Shown here: positions 36,196 to 45,100 of the stretch, in pieces
How positions within the stretch are numbered: position 1 is the first letter of the stretch
How the letters are laid out: every line of letters begins with the position of its first letter
Assembly (NCBI GenBank): GCA_031260455.1
Contig: JAIRJW010000008.1
Location: 42,730 to 106,729, forward strand
DNA: 64,000 nucleotides
Reading direction: 5' to 3'
From: Fluviicola sp.
GTDB taxonomy: Bacteria; Bacteroidota; Bacteroidia; Flavobacteriales_D; Crocinitomicaceae
The notes under the pieces: model-generated
Database searches by the model: none
What the model was told of the DNA's origin: nothing
What the model saw: only the letters and a program-made list of their open reading frames with translations
Program-made: the position numbers and the translations under genes

Positions 36196-36996
36196 TTAAT
36201 TATTTGCGTTGAAGTTTTGAACGATAGCGAATCCAGCCTCATCCATTGCATGTGTCATTTGATCAATTTTCGTATTGAAGAAGTTGTACATTACAGTTGC
36301 AACGGTAGAAGCGAAAATACCGAAGAACGTGTTGATCAAGGCTTCAGAGATACCGATAGAAAGTTTCGTTGTATCCGGAGTACCGGCACCCATCGCCTGG
36401 AATGACTTGATCATCCCCAATACCGTTCCGATCAAACCGATCAAGGTACCGATGGATACACACGTAGAAATAATTACCAGGTTTTTAGACATCATCGGAA
36501 GCTCCAGTGAAATTGCTTCTTCAATCTCAGCTTTGATGATTTCTGATTTCTGCTCTTTATCCAAAGAAGCATCTTTGTTTACAGATTCGTATTTCTCCAA
36601 TCCTGCGCGGATTACGTTTGCCAAAGATCCTTTTTGTTTGTCGCACTCTTCCAGAGCTCCCTGGATATTGTTTGCCTCCATCAGGGATTTGATGTTTTCA
36701 ACGAATTTGTTGATGTTTCCACGTCCTTTTGTTTTGGAAATACTTACGAAACGTTCAACGGAGAAAATAATAACGATCAGGTTTACCGCCATCAGGAAAG
36801 GTACAATGACACCCCCTTTGTAAATTGTTCCAAGCGTATTCCCGTCAATTGGGTGTTCATTTACATCTCCGTTAACGAAGTTTGCCGGATCTCCCAAAAT
36901 AAAGTGATAGATAAGAAATCCAATTCCTAATGCAATTGCAATAGATAATGAGGCAACTAATGATGAAAAACCTCCTCCTGTTTTTGTCTTGCTCAT
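36196..36996 (-). CDS. exbB: MotA/TolQ/ExbB proton channel protein
   Basis: 266 residues. Membrane helices at the N-terminus (SLSIAIALGIGFLIYHFIL), at about 60-80 (GGVIVPFLMAVNLIVIIFSV), and two near 170-235 (LVIISTCVSIGTLIGLIGTV, LINTFFGIFASTVATVMYNF). The last two carry the conserved polar residues of the channel. It is the first gene of a run exbB-exbD-exbD-tonB-small protein-pstS-like. Confidence 0.92.
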   Translation of the reverse strand: MSKTKTGGGFSSLVASLSIAIALGIGFLIYHFILGDPANFVNGDVNEHPIDGNTLGTIYKGGVIVPFLMAVNLIVIIFSVERFVSISKTKGRGNINKFVENIKSLMEANNIQGALEECDKQKGSLANVIRAGLEKYESVNKDASLDKEQKSEIIKAEIEEAISLELPMMSKNLVIISTCVSIGTLIGLIGTVLGMIKSFQAMGAGTPDTTKLSIGISEALINTFFGIFASTVATVMYNFFNTKIDQMTHAMDEAGFAIVQNFNANN

Positions 36997-37034
36997 AATT
37001 TAGTCTTTATTGAAACTTTTACATGTTTAAGGCT

Positions 37035-37042
37035 CAAACATA
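37035..37042 (-). promoter_or_regulatory. -7 box of the exbB operon
   Basis: TATGTTTG on the minus strand, exact TANNTTTG, 38 nt before the ATG at 36996. Confidence 0.6.
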
Positions 37043-37301
37043 CTAAAAAGGTTTTAATTAGTTTCAATCCTTTGATGAAATGCATTTCCTTTTTTATCAA
37101 AATGTCCCAAAACTCATGTTAAGTACCTTAATTTTCAATTGAACGCAAGAAATGATTGATTTTACGGAGTGTTATTGTAAAATAAATTATGTGTTAACGA
37201 AAAGTGAACAGCTTTCATTCACTCCAGTCATTTCATTCAATGAGAACGTCTTTTTAACAAAGAAATTGGAATGATTTGCAACCGTGCTCACTGAGCGTTG
37301 T

Positions 37302-37309
37302 ATATTTGG
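37302..37309 (+). promoter_or_regulatory. -7 box of paaZ
   Basis: TATATTTG, exact TANNTTTG; a TTTG at 37276-37279 lies 22 nt upstream. The ATG is at 37346. Confidence 0.6.
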
Positions 37310-37345
37310 GAGGAAATTAAAAATTGAACACAAACCATTAAAAAA

Positions 37346-39397
37346 ATGATACAGGTTAAGAACTATATATGTGGCCAATGGGTGGCAGGTGAAGGAGAAG
37401 AGCAAAAGATTTACAACGCCATTACCGGAGATCAGATCGGTTCGGTTTCAAGCGCTGGTATTGATTTCGACGCAGTGTTGAACTACGGAAGAACGATGGG
37501 AGGAAAACAATTGCGTAAAATGACATTCCAGGAACGCGGACGAATGCTGAAAGCGTTGGCTCTGTATCTGATGGAACGTAAAAACACATATTATGAAGTG
37601 TCTGCGTGGACAGGGGCAACGAAAGTGGATTCCTGGATTGATATCGAAGGGGGGATCGGAAACTTGTTTGCAAATGCTTCATTGAGAAGACAGTTTCCAG
37701 ACTTACCTTATTATGTGGATGGTACAGCTGCACCTTTGTCGAAAAACGGATCATTCATCGGGCACCACATCATGGTTCCAAAACAGGGAGTTGCGGTCCA
37801 TATTAACGCATTCAACTTCCCAATCTGGGGAATGCTGGAAAAAATCGCTGTGAATTTAATGGCCGGGGTCCCGGCAGTAGTAAAACCTTCTGAGTTTACC
37901 AGCTATCTGACAGAAGTCATGGTAAAAGACATCATCGACTCAAACATCCTGCCGGAAGGAACACTACAGTTGGTTTCCGGATTTGGACGCGGAATCATTG
38001 ATCATGTGACCAGCCAGGATGTGGTGACTTTTACCGGAAGTGCTTTTACCGGAAGGAAACTGAAAGCGCTTCCGAGACTGGTTGAAGAATCTGTACCGTT
38101 CAATCTGGAAGCAGATTCACTCAATGCGATGGTATTGGGACAGAAAGCAATTCCTGGAACAGAAGAGTTCAATATTTTCATCAAAGAGGTAACGAAAGAA
38201 ATTACCATTAAGGCAGGACAAAAATGTACGGCTGTACGCAGAATCCTGGTTCCTGAAAATCTGGTTGAAGAAGTACAGAAAGGAATTGCAGCCCGTTTGG
38301 CTTCCACGACGATTGGTGATCCGAAAATAGATGGAGTTCGCATGGGAGCACTGGCTACTCGTTTGCAGGTAGAACGCGTTCGCGAGAACGTAGAGTTGCT
38401 GGCAAAATCCCAGCAGATTGTTTACGGAAATTTGGATCAGTTTGATGTCGTTGGGGCTGACCGCAACAAAGGAGCATTCTTTTCCCCGGTCCTGTTTCTG
38501 AATGATGCGCCGTTTGATAAGCAGGATGTACATAATGTGGAAGCTTTCGGACCAGTTTCAACCATTATGCCATACAAAAACCTGGATGAAGCGGTTGAAT
38601 TGACCAAGTTGGGAAAAGGATCACTGGTAACTTCAATTGTAACGGCTGATGATAAAGAAGCACGCGAATTTGTGGTTGAAACGGCCTGTGTTAACGGGCG
38701 AATCCTGGTGTTGAATAAAGACTGTGCGAAAGAAAGTACCGGTCATGGTTCTCCAATGCCTTTACTGACACATGGTGGTCCGGGAAGAGCCGGAGGCGGA
38801 GAAGAAATGGGCGGAAAACGTGGAGTGATGCATTATTTGCAACGTACGGCGATCCAGGGCCATCCAACGACAATTACGGAAATTACACAACAGTTCCAGG
38901 TTGGGGCTGATATGCCGGAAGCAAATCCGCATGTATTCCGAAAGCATTTCGAAGAACTGGCAGTTGGTGAAACGGTGTTTACAGCAAGACATACAGTCAG
39001 TGAAGCCGATATTGTGAATTTTGCAAATGTTTCCGGCGACAATTTCTATGCGCACATGGATGCAACTTCCCTAGAAGGAACGATTTTCGAACGCCGCGTG
39101 GCTCATGGATACTTTGTGTTATCGAAAGCAGCAGGATTGTTTGTTGATCCGAAAAAAGGTCCGGTTTTGCTCAATTATGGAATCGACGAAGCGCGTTTTA
39201 CGAAACCAGTTTACCCGGGAGCAACTATCGGAGTGCGTTTTACGGTAAAGGAAAAGGTGGATCAGGAAAAACGCTCAGAAGATGATATCGCGAAAGGAAT
39301 TGTGAAATTCCTGGTAGATGTTTACGATGAAACCGGGGAAACCGTTGCTTTGGCAACGATTCTGACGATGGTTCGCAAATTGGATCAGTCAAAATAA
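37346..39397 (+). CDS. paaZ: PaaZ, oxepin-CoA hydrolase / semialdehyde dehydrogenase
   Basis: 683 residues, two domains. Residues 1 to about 520 are an aldehyde dehydrogenase with the glutamate in FNLEADSLN (about 255) and nucleophile Cys294 in AGQKCTAVRR. Residues about 535-683 are a MaoC-type hydratase with the catalytic pair in DNFYAHMD and RRVAHGYFVLSKAAGLF. It opens the oxepin ring and oxidises the resulting semialdehyde in phenylacetate catabolism, after PaaABCE and PaaG. It is single here, 11 kb from the paa operon, and ends in its own terminator. Confidence 0.95.
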   Translation: MIQVKNYICGQWVAGEGEEQKIYNAITGDQIGSVSSAGIDFDAVLNYGRTMGGKQLRKMTFQERGRMLKALALYLMERKNTYYEVSAWTGATKVDSWIDIEGGIGNLFANASLRRQFPDLPYYVDGTAAPLSKNGSFIGHHIMVPKQGVAVHINAFNFPIWGMLEKIAVNLMAGVPAVVKPSEFTSYLTEVMVKDIIDSNILPEGTLQLVSGFGRGIIDHVTSQDVVTFTGSAFTGRKLKALPRLVEESVPFNLEADSLNAMVLGQKAIPGTEEFNIFIKEVTKEITIKAGQKCTAVRRILVPENLVEEVQKGIAARLASTTIGDPKIDGVRMGALATRLQVERVRENVELLAKSQQIVYGNLDQFDVVGADRNKGAFFSPVLFLNDAPFDKQDVHNVEAFGPVSTIMPYKNLDEAVELTKLGKGSLVTSIVTADDKEAREFVVETACVNGRILVLNKDCAKESTGHGSPMPLLTHGGPGRAGGGEEMGGKRGVMHYLQRTAIQGHPTTITEITQQFQVGADMPEANPHVFRKHFEELAVGETVFTARHTVSEADIVNFANVSGDNFYAHMDATSLEGTIFERRVAHGYFVLSKAAGLFVDPKKGPVLLNYGIDEARFTKPVYPGATIGVRFTVKEKVDQEKRSEDDIAKGIVKFLVDVYDETGETVALATILTMVRKLDQSK

Positions 39398-39401
39398 GAG
39401 C

Positions 39402-39438
39402 AGGTGTACCTTTCATTCATGAAAACACCTATCTTTTT
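39402..39438 (+). terminator. Intrinsic terminator of paaZ
   Basis: AGGTGT (39402-39407) pairs with ACACCT (39425-39430) and an inner TTTCAT/ATGAAA stem, followed by a T-run. Confidence 0.7.
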
Positions 39439-39566
39439 CTGTTATTGATCTTTGGAGCTGCTGTTAATGGATTCGGGGATACAGGGAAAGGCAGCGTAAT
39501 CTGTCGTTTTTAGGATTGAGCGATGGTTTATCCGGATGATTATACCTGGAAGGAGATCTGTAAAAC

Positions 39567-40328
39567 TTATCTCAACAAAAATTCCAGAACGGCATTCATA
39601 AATTCTTCGGGTTGTTCTGCATGTATCCAATGCCCGGCATGTTGAATGGTCACAAATGTGGAATCGGGAAACTGGTTTTCAATGTCAGCAATGTCCTCAT
39701 CCGGAATGTAAGCGGATAATGCGCCGCGGATAAACAACGTTTGAACCATGACTTCCCTTTCAGGGAGCGCAGCCAGGATTTGATTCATTTCCTTTTCCAG
39801 AACTGCTACATTCATTCTCCAGGCCAGCTTTCCCTTCTCAATCCAGTACAGATTTTTCATTAAAAACTGCCGGGTACCAGCTTCAGGAATGAAAGGAGTC
39901 AGAATTTCTTCTGCCTGAGCCCTGGAATCCATTGAAGTCCGGTTAACAGCATGAATTCCTTCCAGAATTTGCTGATGATGCGGAGGGTATTTTTTGATTC
40001 CCATATCGACCACGATCAGTTTTTCAATCATGCCGGGATATAGCTGGGCATAACGCATAGCAACTTTTCCGCCCATGGAATGCCCCAGCAGATTCACTTT
40101 TTCCAGGCCCAGACCGGTAATCAGCTCATGCAAATCTTCTGCCAAGATATCGTAATTGAAGTCATCACTCCAATCTGTGTGACCGTGATTGCGCTGATCG
40201 ACCAGAATTACCTGGAAATACTCGGAAAAACGTTTAGCATGGGTTTGCCAGTTGTCAGAAGATCCAAAAAGTCCGTGGAGAATAATGAGAGGTTTTCCTT
40301 GTCCAATAATGCGGTGCTGCAGTTTCAT
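39567..40328 (-). CDS. Alpha/beta hydrolase, YbfF-like esterase
   Basis: 253 residues. LHGLFGSSDNWQTHAKRF, VDQRNHGHT and the nucleophile elbow LLGHSMGGKVAMRYA are typical of the YbfF esterase group; the catalytic His is in QHAGHWIHAEQPEEF. Cytoplasmic; natural substrate not determinable. It stands downstream of the HMA lipoprotein on the same strand (27 nt). Confidence 0.87.
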   Translation of the reverse strand: MKLQHRIIGQGKPLIILHGLFGSSDNWQTHAKRFSEYFQVILVDQRNHGHTDWSDDFNYDILAEDLHELITGLGLEKVNLLGHSMGGKVAMRYAQLYPGMIEKLIVVDMGIKKYPPHHQQILEGIHAVNRTSMDSRAQAEEILTPFIPEAGTRQFLMKNLYWIEKGKLAWRMNVAVLEKEMNQILAALPEREVMVQTLFIRGALSAYIPDEDIADIENQFPDSTFVTIQHAGHWIHAEQPEEFMNAVLEFLLR

Positions 40329-40355
40329 ATTACAAAACTACAAATAGCGATTATT

Positions 40356-40868
40356 TTAATCGATCAGGTGTGCAAAAAACTTGAAAACATTCGGGATTTC
40401 CCAGGAAGTTTCAGAGATTTCCACATTGATTTTGCTGGTTTTCGTCTCTTTCGTTTCCGTCGATGCAGGGCTTTCGGATTGGCTTGTTCCTTCCAGATCT
40501 GTCGAGCTTACTTTTCCGGTTGTGAACTGCTTGTCATTGATTGTTTCAATAATGGAAACAATTTTGTCCGCAGAAATTTTAGACTTGTCGAAAGTAATAT
40601 AGGCGGTATTGGTCTTTCTTCCGCTCTTGAAATCATAGGAAACGCGGTCAACAGCACCTGTTTCTTTCAAAGCCATGCGAATTGAGCCACCGCAAGCATG
40701 TTCACAGCTCATCCCTGAAACTTCTACGGCAAGTTTTCGGTTGGCATGAACGGGGTCCAATTTTTTATAGACTACTTTTTTCTCAACGGAAATGATTTTT
40801 TTCTCTCCAGATGAACAGGATCCAAGCATAAATGCTGTTGTAATTCCGATAAATAGTGCGTATTTCAT
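40356..40868 (-). CDS. Lipoprotein with heavy-metal-associated-like domain
   Basis: 170 residues. Lipoprotein signal MKYALFIGITTAFMLGSC (lipobox LGSC). Residues about 47-110 resemble an HMA fold (LAVEVSGMSCEHACGGSIRM, YDFKSGRKTNTAYITFDKSK, IVSIIETINDKQ). The metal motif is GMSCEHAC, three residues between the cysteines instead of two. A Ser/Thr/Glu-rich linker leads to a short C-terminal piece. It may be a surface or periplasmic metal-binding protein. Confidence 0.78.
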   Translation of the reverse strand: MKYALFIGITTAFMLGSCSSGEKKIISVEKKVVYKKLDPVHANRKLAVEVSGMSCEHACGGSIRMALKETGAVDRVSYDFKSGRKTNTAYITFDKSKISADKIVSIIETINDKQFTTGKVSSTDLEGTSQSESPASTETKETKTSKINVEISETSWEIPNVFKFFAHLID

Positions 40869-40992
40869 GGCTTTTTATTTTGATGGATGTAAAATTAAAG
40901 GAAAGGTGATAAAGGGTTTCACTAATTTTGTTAAAATGAGTTAGGCTGCTTTGTATTTTAACATTTTCCGAAATGCAAAGAAGAGAATTCCA

Positions 40993-41000
40993 TAATTTTG
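40993..41000 (+). promoter_or_regulatory. -7 box of the DUF2480 gene
   Basis: TAATTTTG, exact TANNTTTG, only 4 nt before the ATG at 41005; the transcript would begin at or very near the start codon. Confidence 0.6.
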
Positions 41001-41004
41001 CATT

Positions 41005-41520
41005 ATGTCTGAAATTGTAAATAGAGTAAAGCAAAGCGGGCTGATCACAGTGGATTTGGCGGATTATTGCCCGAAGGATTCTGAGTTCCTGGGTTTTGAT
41101 TTCGAGCCTTCTCTGTGGAACGGGCTGGTACTGAAGGAGAAAGATTTCCGGGATTATGTGAAACAGTTTGATTGGAATCAGTTTGCGGGAAAACACGTGT
41201 ATTTGTACTGCTCTGCTGATGCAATTTTACCTTCCTGGGCTTTTATGCTGGTAAGTTCCAGACTGGTTGGAACTGCTGCTTCGGTGAGTATCGGAACTTT
41301 GGAGAATGCAAAGCAGAAAGCTTTGGAATTACAGATTGAAAAACTTGATGTAACACCATTTACTGATGGAAAACTGATCGTAAAAGGATGTTCGGATATT
41401 CCACAACCCGAAGCAGCAATGTCTCGTTTTTTGATAAAAGTGCAACCCGTCTGTTCCAGTATCATGTATGGAGAAGCTTGCTCCAGTGTTCCAATCTACA
41501 AGAAGCCTAAGCAGAAATAA
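41005..41520 (+). CDS. DUF2480 family protein
   Basis: 171 residues, matching the DUF2480 family of Bacteroidota: EIVNRVKQSGLITVDLADYC, VLKEKDFRDYVKQFDW, YCSADAILPSWAFMLVSSRL and SSIMYGEACSSVPIYKK. Cytoplasmic, function unknown. It probably has a leaderless transcript. Its last 14 nt overlap the deacetylase gene on the other strand. Confidence 0.9.
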   Translation: MSEIVNRVKQSGLITVDLADYCPKDSEFLGFDFEPSLWNGLVLKEKDFRDYVKQFDWNQFAGKHVYLYCSADAILPSWAFMLVSSRLVGTAASVSIGTLENAKQKALELQIEKLDVTPFTDGKLIVKGCSDIPQPEAAMSRFLIKVQPVCSSIMYGEACSSVPIYKKPKQK

Positions 41521-42118
41521 TTTCAGAGCGAAATCCCTTTTTCCTGAGTAACTCGAAGAGTTGTGGCAATAATACCTGTTGTCGTGCGACAATTTTAACG
41601 TTGTCGTGCAATACGAGAATGTCGCCGGGTTTGATGCGTTGTGCTTCGTCGAGAATTCGTTGATTACTGACTTTTAAATCATAATCGTATGACAACCAGG
41701 ACCACATGATAATCTGGTGTGTTTTTCCGATTTCTCTGGCAACACTTGGTTTGATCCTGCCGTAAGGTGGTCTGAAGAGCTTGCCCGGGTACACTTGCTC
41801 AAATTCCCTGAAAGAGCCTAGGTACGTTTCATTTTCTGTTTTGACAGAACTGAGGTGTTTCATCGTATGGTTCCCGACCATGTGACCTTCAGTGAGTATC
41901 CGTTGAAACAATTCGGGTTGTTTCCGGATATTTTCCCCCACACAAAAAAACGTTGCTTTCCAGTTGTAAGCTTTCAGCAAATCCAACACAAAAGGGGTTA
42001 TTTCCGGGCTCGGACCGTCATCAAAAGTAATGAAAACGACCGGTTCAGAAACAGAAAACCTCCACCTTAGCCTTGGGAGAACCCAATCTGCTAAACGTGG
42101 AGGTTTGAATAACTTCAT
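41507..42118 (-). CDS. Polysaccharide deacetylase (NodB domain)
   Basis: 203 residues. Metal site: Asp pair in VFITFDDGPSPE, His pair in MVGNHTMKH. Further motifs RPPYGRIKPSVA and ILVLHDNVK (catalytic His). No signal peptide; only a short basic N-terminus, so it may be cytoplasmic or loosely membrane-attached. It removes acetyl groups from an amino sugar polymer, perhaps peptidoglycan. It lies 9 nt after the DUF2723 gene. Confidence 0.9.
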   Translation of the reverse strand: MKLFKPPRLADWVLPRLRWRFSVSEPVVFITFDDGPSPEITPFVLDLLKAYNWKATFFCVGENIRKQPELFQRILTEGHMVGNHTMKHLSSVKTENETYLGSFREFEQVYPGKLFRPPYGRIKPSVAREIGKTHQIIMWSWLSYDYDLKVSNQRILDEAQRIKPGDILVLHDNVKIVARQQVLLPQLFELLRKKGFRSEIISA

Positions 42119-42127
42119 TTCTGATCT

Positions 42128-45100
42128 CTACAGGACACTGTCATCTGAAGGTTGAATACTGTTCAATACTTCTTCATTCAGAACAGCATCACTTCCTGCG
42201 GGCATTCCTCCTGATTGTACCGGGTTCGGTCCGCCCGGAACCTGTGTTCCAGTCAGTTGATAAGTAAAATCAACCGCATTCATTGTTCCCTGCAGATTTT
42301 GCTTGCTTGCAATGAGCGAATTATCATCATTTTCCATTGCCAGCTGATCCAGTTCTGCGTAGATACGCTTCAGGTCAGTGTTGTATAATGTTTCCAATCC
42401 TTTGATTAATCTGTTTGAAAACGCTCCGTTCGGATTTCCTGTTTTCGGATCTCCCGCATGCTTGTAAATGGTTGCATAGTTGATCACTGCCGCAATATAG
42501 TCCGGACTGTTGTTCGCAGCAAAAGTAGCTTTACTGTTTTTAAAATAACCCAGGATACTTTCCAATTGACGTGCAACCTCAGTTCCCAGTTTTTCAGCCC
42601 CTTCCCTATCGTTTGCACGATACAGCAAACCAATATAATCCTGTAGAACACCGTCCTGGTATTTGTTGTACTCTGCTCCATTTGCATCTTTTATCGGTCC
42701 GGATCCGGTAGGTTTTTCACCGTAATCCAATACGATATTTGCAGGCATCACTTCCAGTGATTTGTGAATCAGCTGAACGGCTTTTTTGCGTAACTGATCC
42801 GGAGTCATACCCAAACGGCCTTTAAAGGAGTTTTCCAAGGAGTCAGCAATACGTGATTGCCCGCTTGCTCTCAGGTTTTTAAGCATTGGTCCGTATTGTT
42901 GTTTGCTCATTTCCATTTGTTCTGCTTCGGTGACGTAGTTTTCAGCTAGTTGAGCAAACATGGTTCTGAACTGAACTGTCTGGCGGCGGGCATAGTAGTC
43001 CGTCAATACATCCGGATTGTTCATTTGACCATACTGGTAAGTTTCCATCAGGTGCTTGAACATCAGTTTTTCGTTGGCAGGAGTTCTTCCCTGAGCAAGA
43101 ATCGGAGTGATTTCCCATGCCATGCCATTTGTGCGTAAGTGTCCGCTTTGGTACATTGCTGTGGAAACATCCGTATTACCAGGAGAGGTGAAGTACATTG
43201 GTCGTTTCCAGTCGTTATTTGCCAACATATCCAGAATCATGATATCTGATTTCGTAATTCCCTGAACAGATTTTGAGTTGAAACGGAACCGGATTTCATT
43301 TTCGCAGTTTGCTGCTTCTTCCTGAGAAATGATTTTGGAATCCAGAACATTTTTCTTGTTCACCGGTAAAATGAACCCGGTGCTTGGAATTACTCTCAAA
43401 TAGGTTGTTCCATATTTGATCATGTTGTCATCATCCTGCATGAATGCGACAGCATCTTTGATCGGAAGAAAAGACCAGGAATCTTCCCAGGATCCCATTA
43501 CTTGCTGAAGCTGCTCCAGTCCACTTACTTCCGCATCGATCATCTGGTTTCTGTATCCCTCAAAAATTTCCAGAATTCCGTTTTCCATGTTTTCAATCGT
43601 TTCCAGGTTCGTTGAATCTGCAGGAACCCCAAAAGCCCCGCGAATCTGAGCAATTCGTGGTTCGTATGCCGGATCTTTTGCCTTTACCGAAGCAAGTACT
43701 GCAGAAGCGGTATTTGAGAACGAGGTGTACGCTTGTTTGAATTGCCCGGGACTGTTTTTTATTTTTTCCTTAAACAATTTTTCTACTGTTTCACGCTTGA
43801 TCCCCTGGTTTAACAATTGGGTAGTTGACATGAAAAATGCCTGATCCGTTCCTCCTGCCCACATCAGGATCTGATCCTCTCTAAAGGTAATAGGAAGCGG
43901 TTCGGAATCGTACATTTTCATTTTCATCTGGTTCGTATACCAGTCCGTATCGAACAAGCTGGTGTTACATACGCGTACATCTGTTCTTTTACCTTCTACT
44001 TCCTGTAAGTACCATAACGGGAAAGTATCGTTATCTCCAACAGAGAAAATGATTCCGTTTTTCTCACAGGATTGCAGGTAATTATATGCCAGGTCGCGGG
44101 CAGAACTTTTGTTTGAACGATCGTGATCATTCCATCCCTGTTCTCCCATCAGATACGGAACAAACAAAGTCAGAATCGTGAATATAATTGCTGCTATAGT
44201 CTGATTCGGAAGTACTTTTCTTAATCCGTAAGCAATTCCAAGCATCACTAGTGCAAGGAATACAATAAATAACCACGTTAACAAAATAATGGATCCTCCT
44301 CCGATGGTGAAGAATAATATCAGTACAGTTACCGCACCGAAGCCAATGAGGGTATTTTTCCAGTCAACTTTATTGAAATTTTTGTAAACATCATACAAGG
44401 CGAGTACGCTCAACCCGATCCAGAATGCAAAGGCATAGAAAGAGGCGGCATACGCGTAATCACGTTCACGTGGTTCGAATGGTTTTTGATTCAGATAGAT
44501 CACAATCGCGATTCCCGTAAAGAAAAATGTCAGGAATACAATAAATGCGTCTTTCGGAGCGCGGTAGAAATGGAAGATCAAACCGATTACCCCCAGGATA
44601 AGAGGAAGCATCCAGAAGTTGTTGTGTGCCGGATTTTCTAAAGTATAAAACGGTGCATTTGCCTGATTTCCCAAACGGACATCATCAATGAAAGAGAATC
44701 CGGAAATCCAGTTTCCGCGCATGGCATCACCGTGTCCCTGGAAGTCATTCTGACGACCGGAGAAGTTCCACATGAAGTAACGCCAGTACATCCAGTTCAT
44801 CTGGTAGCTGAACATGTATTCCATGTTTTCGCCAAAACGCGGCAAGCGTAATCCGTCAGTACCAAGTTCATCTGCATCGGAAACATCTTTCGGGTCATAA
44901 CCCGACCAGTTTTTGTAGGAAATGATTTTCGGATCGTTCGGATTATTGGAAGTGTAATACATTCGAGGTAAGAAAGTCGTTTGCTTGTAAACTTGCTTAC
45001 TGTTTTTACGAACACTTTCGTTACTGGAAAAGTATTTCTCTTTCACCGAATAACTGTCTTCTTGTGTTTTAATCCAGTCGTTCGCTTCTTTTTCCGTTAC

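Larger units (their letters stand above)
36997..37345. other. Divergent intergenic region between exbB and paaZ
   Basis: 349 nt without a gene. It carries the exbB -7 box at 37035-37042 and the paaZ -7 box at 37302-37309. No PaaR-type palindrome (CNAACGNNCGTTNG) was found here, unlike at the paa operon. Confidence 0.6.

Noticed and set aside
37141..37300. A PaaR operator before paaZ
   Set aside because: Only a weak half-site (CGTTG near 37297) occurs; the left half does not fit CNAACG.
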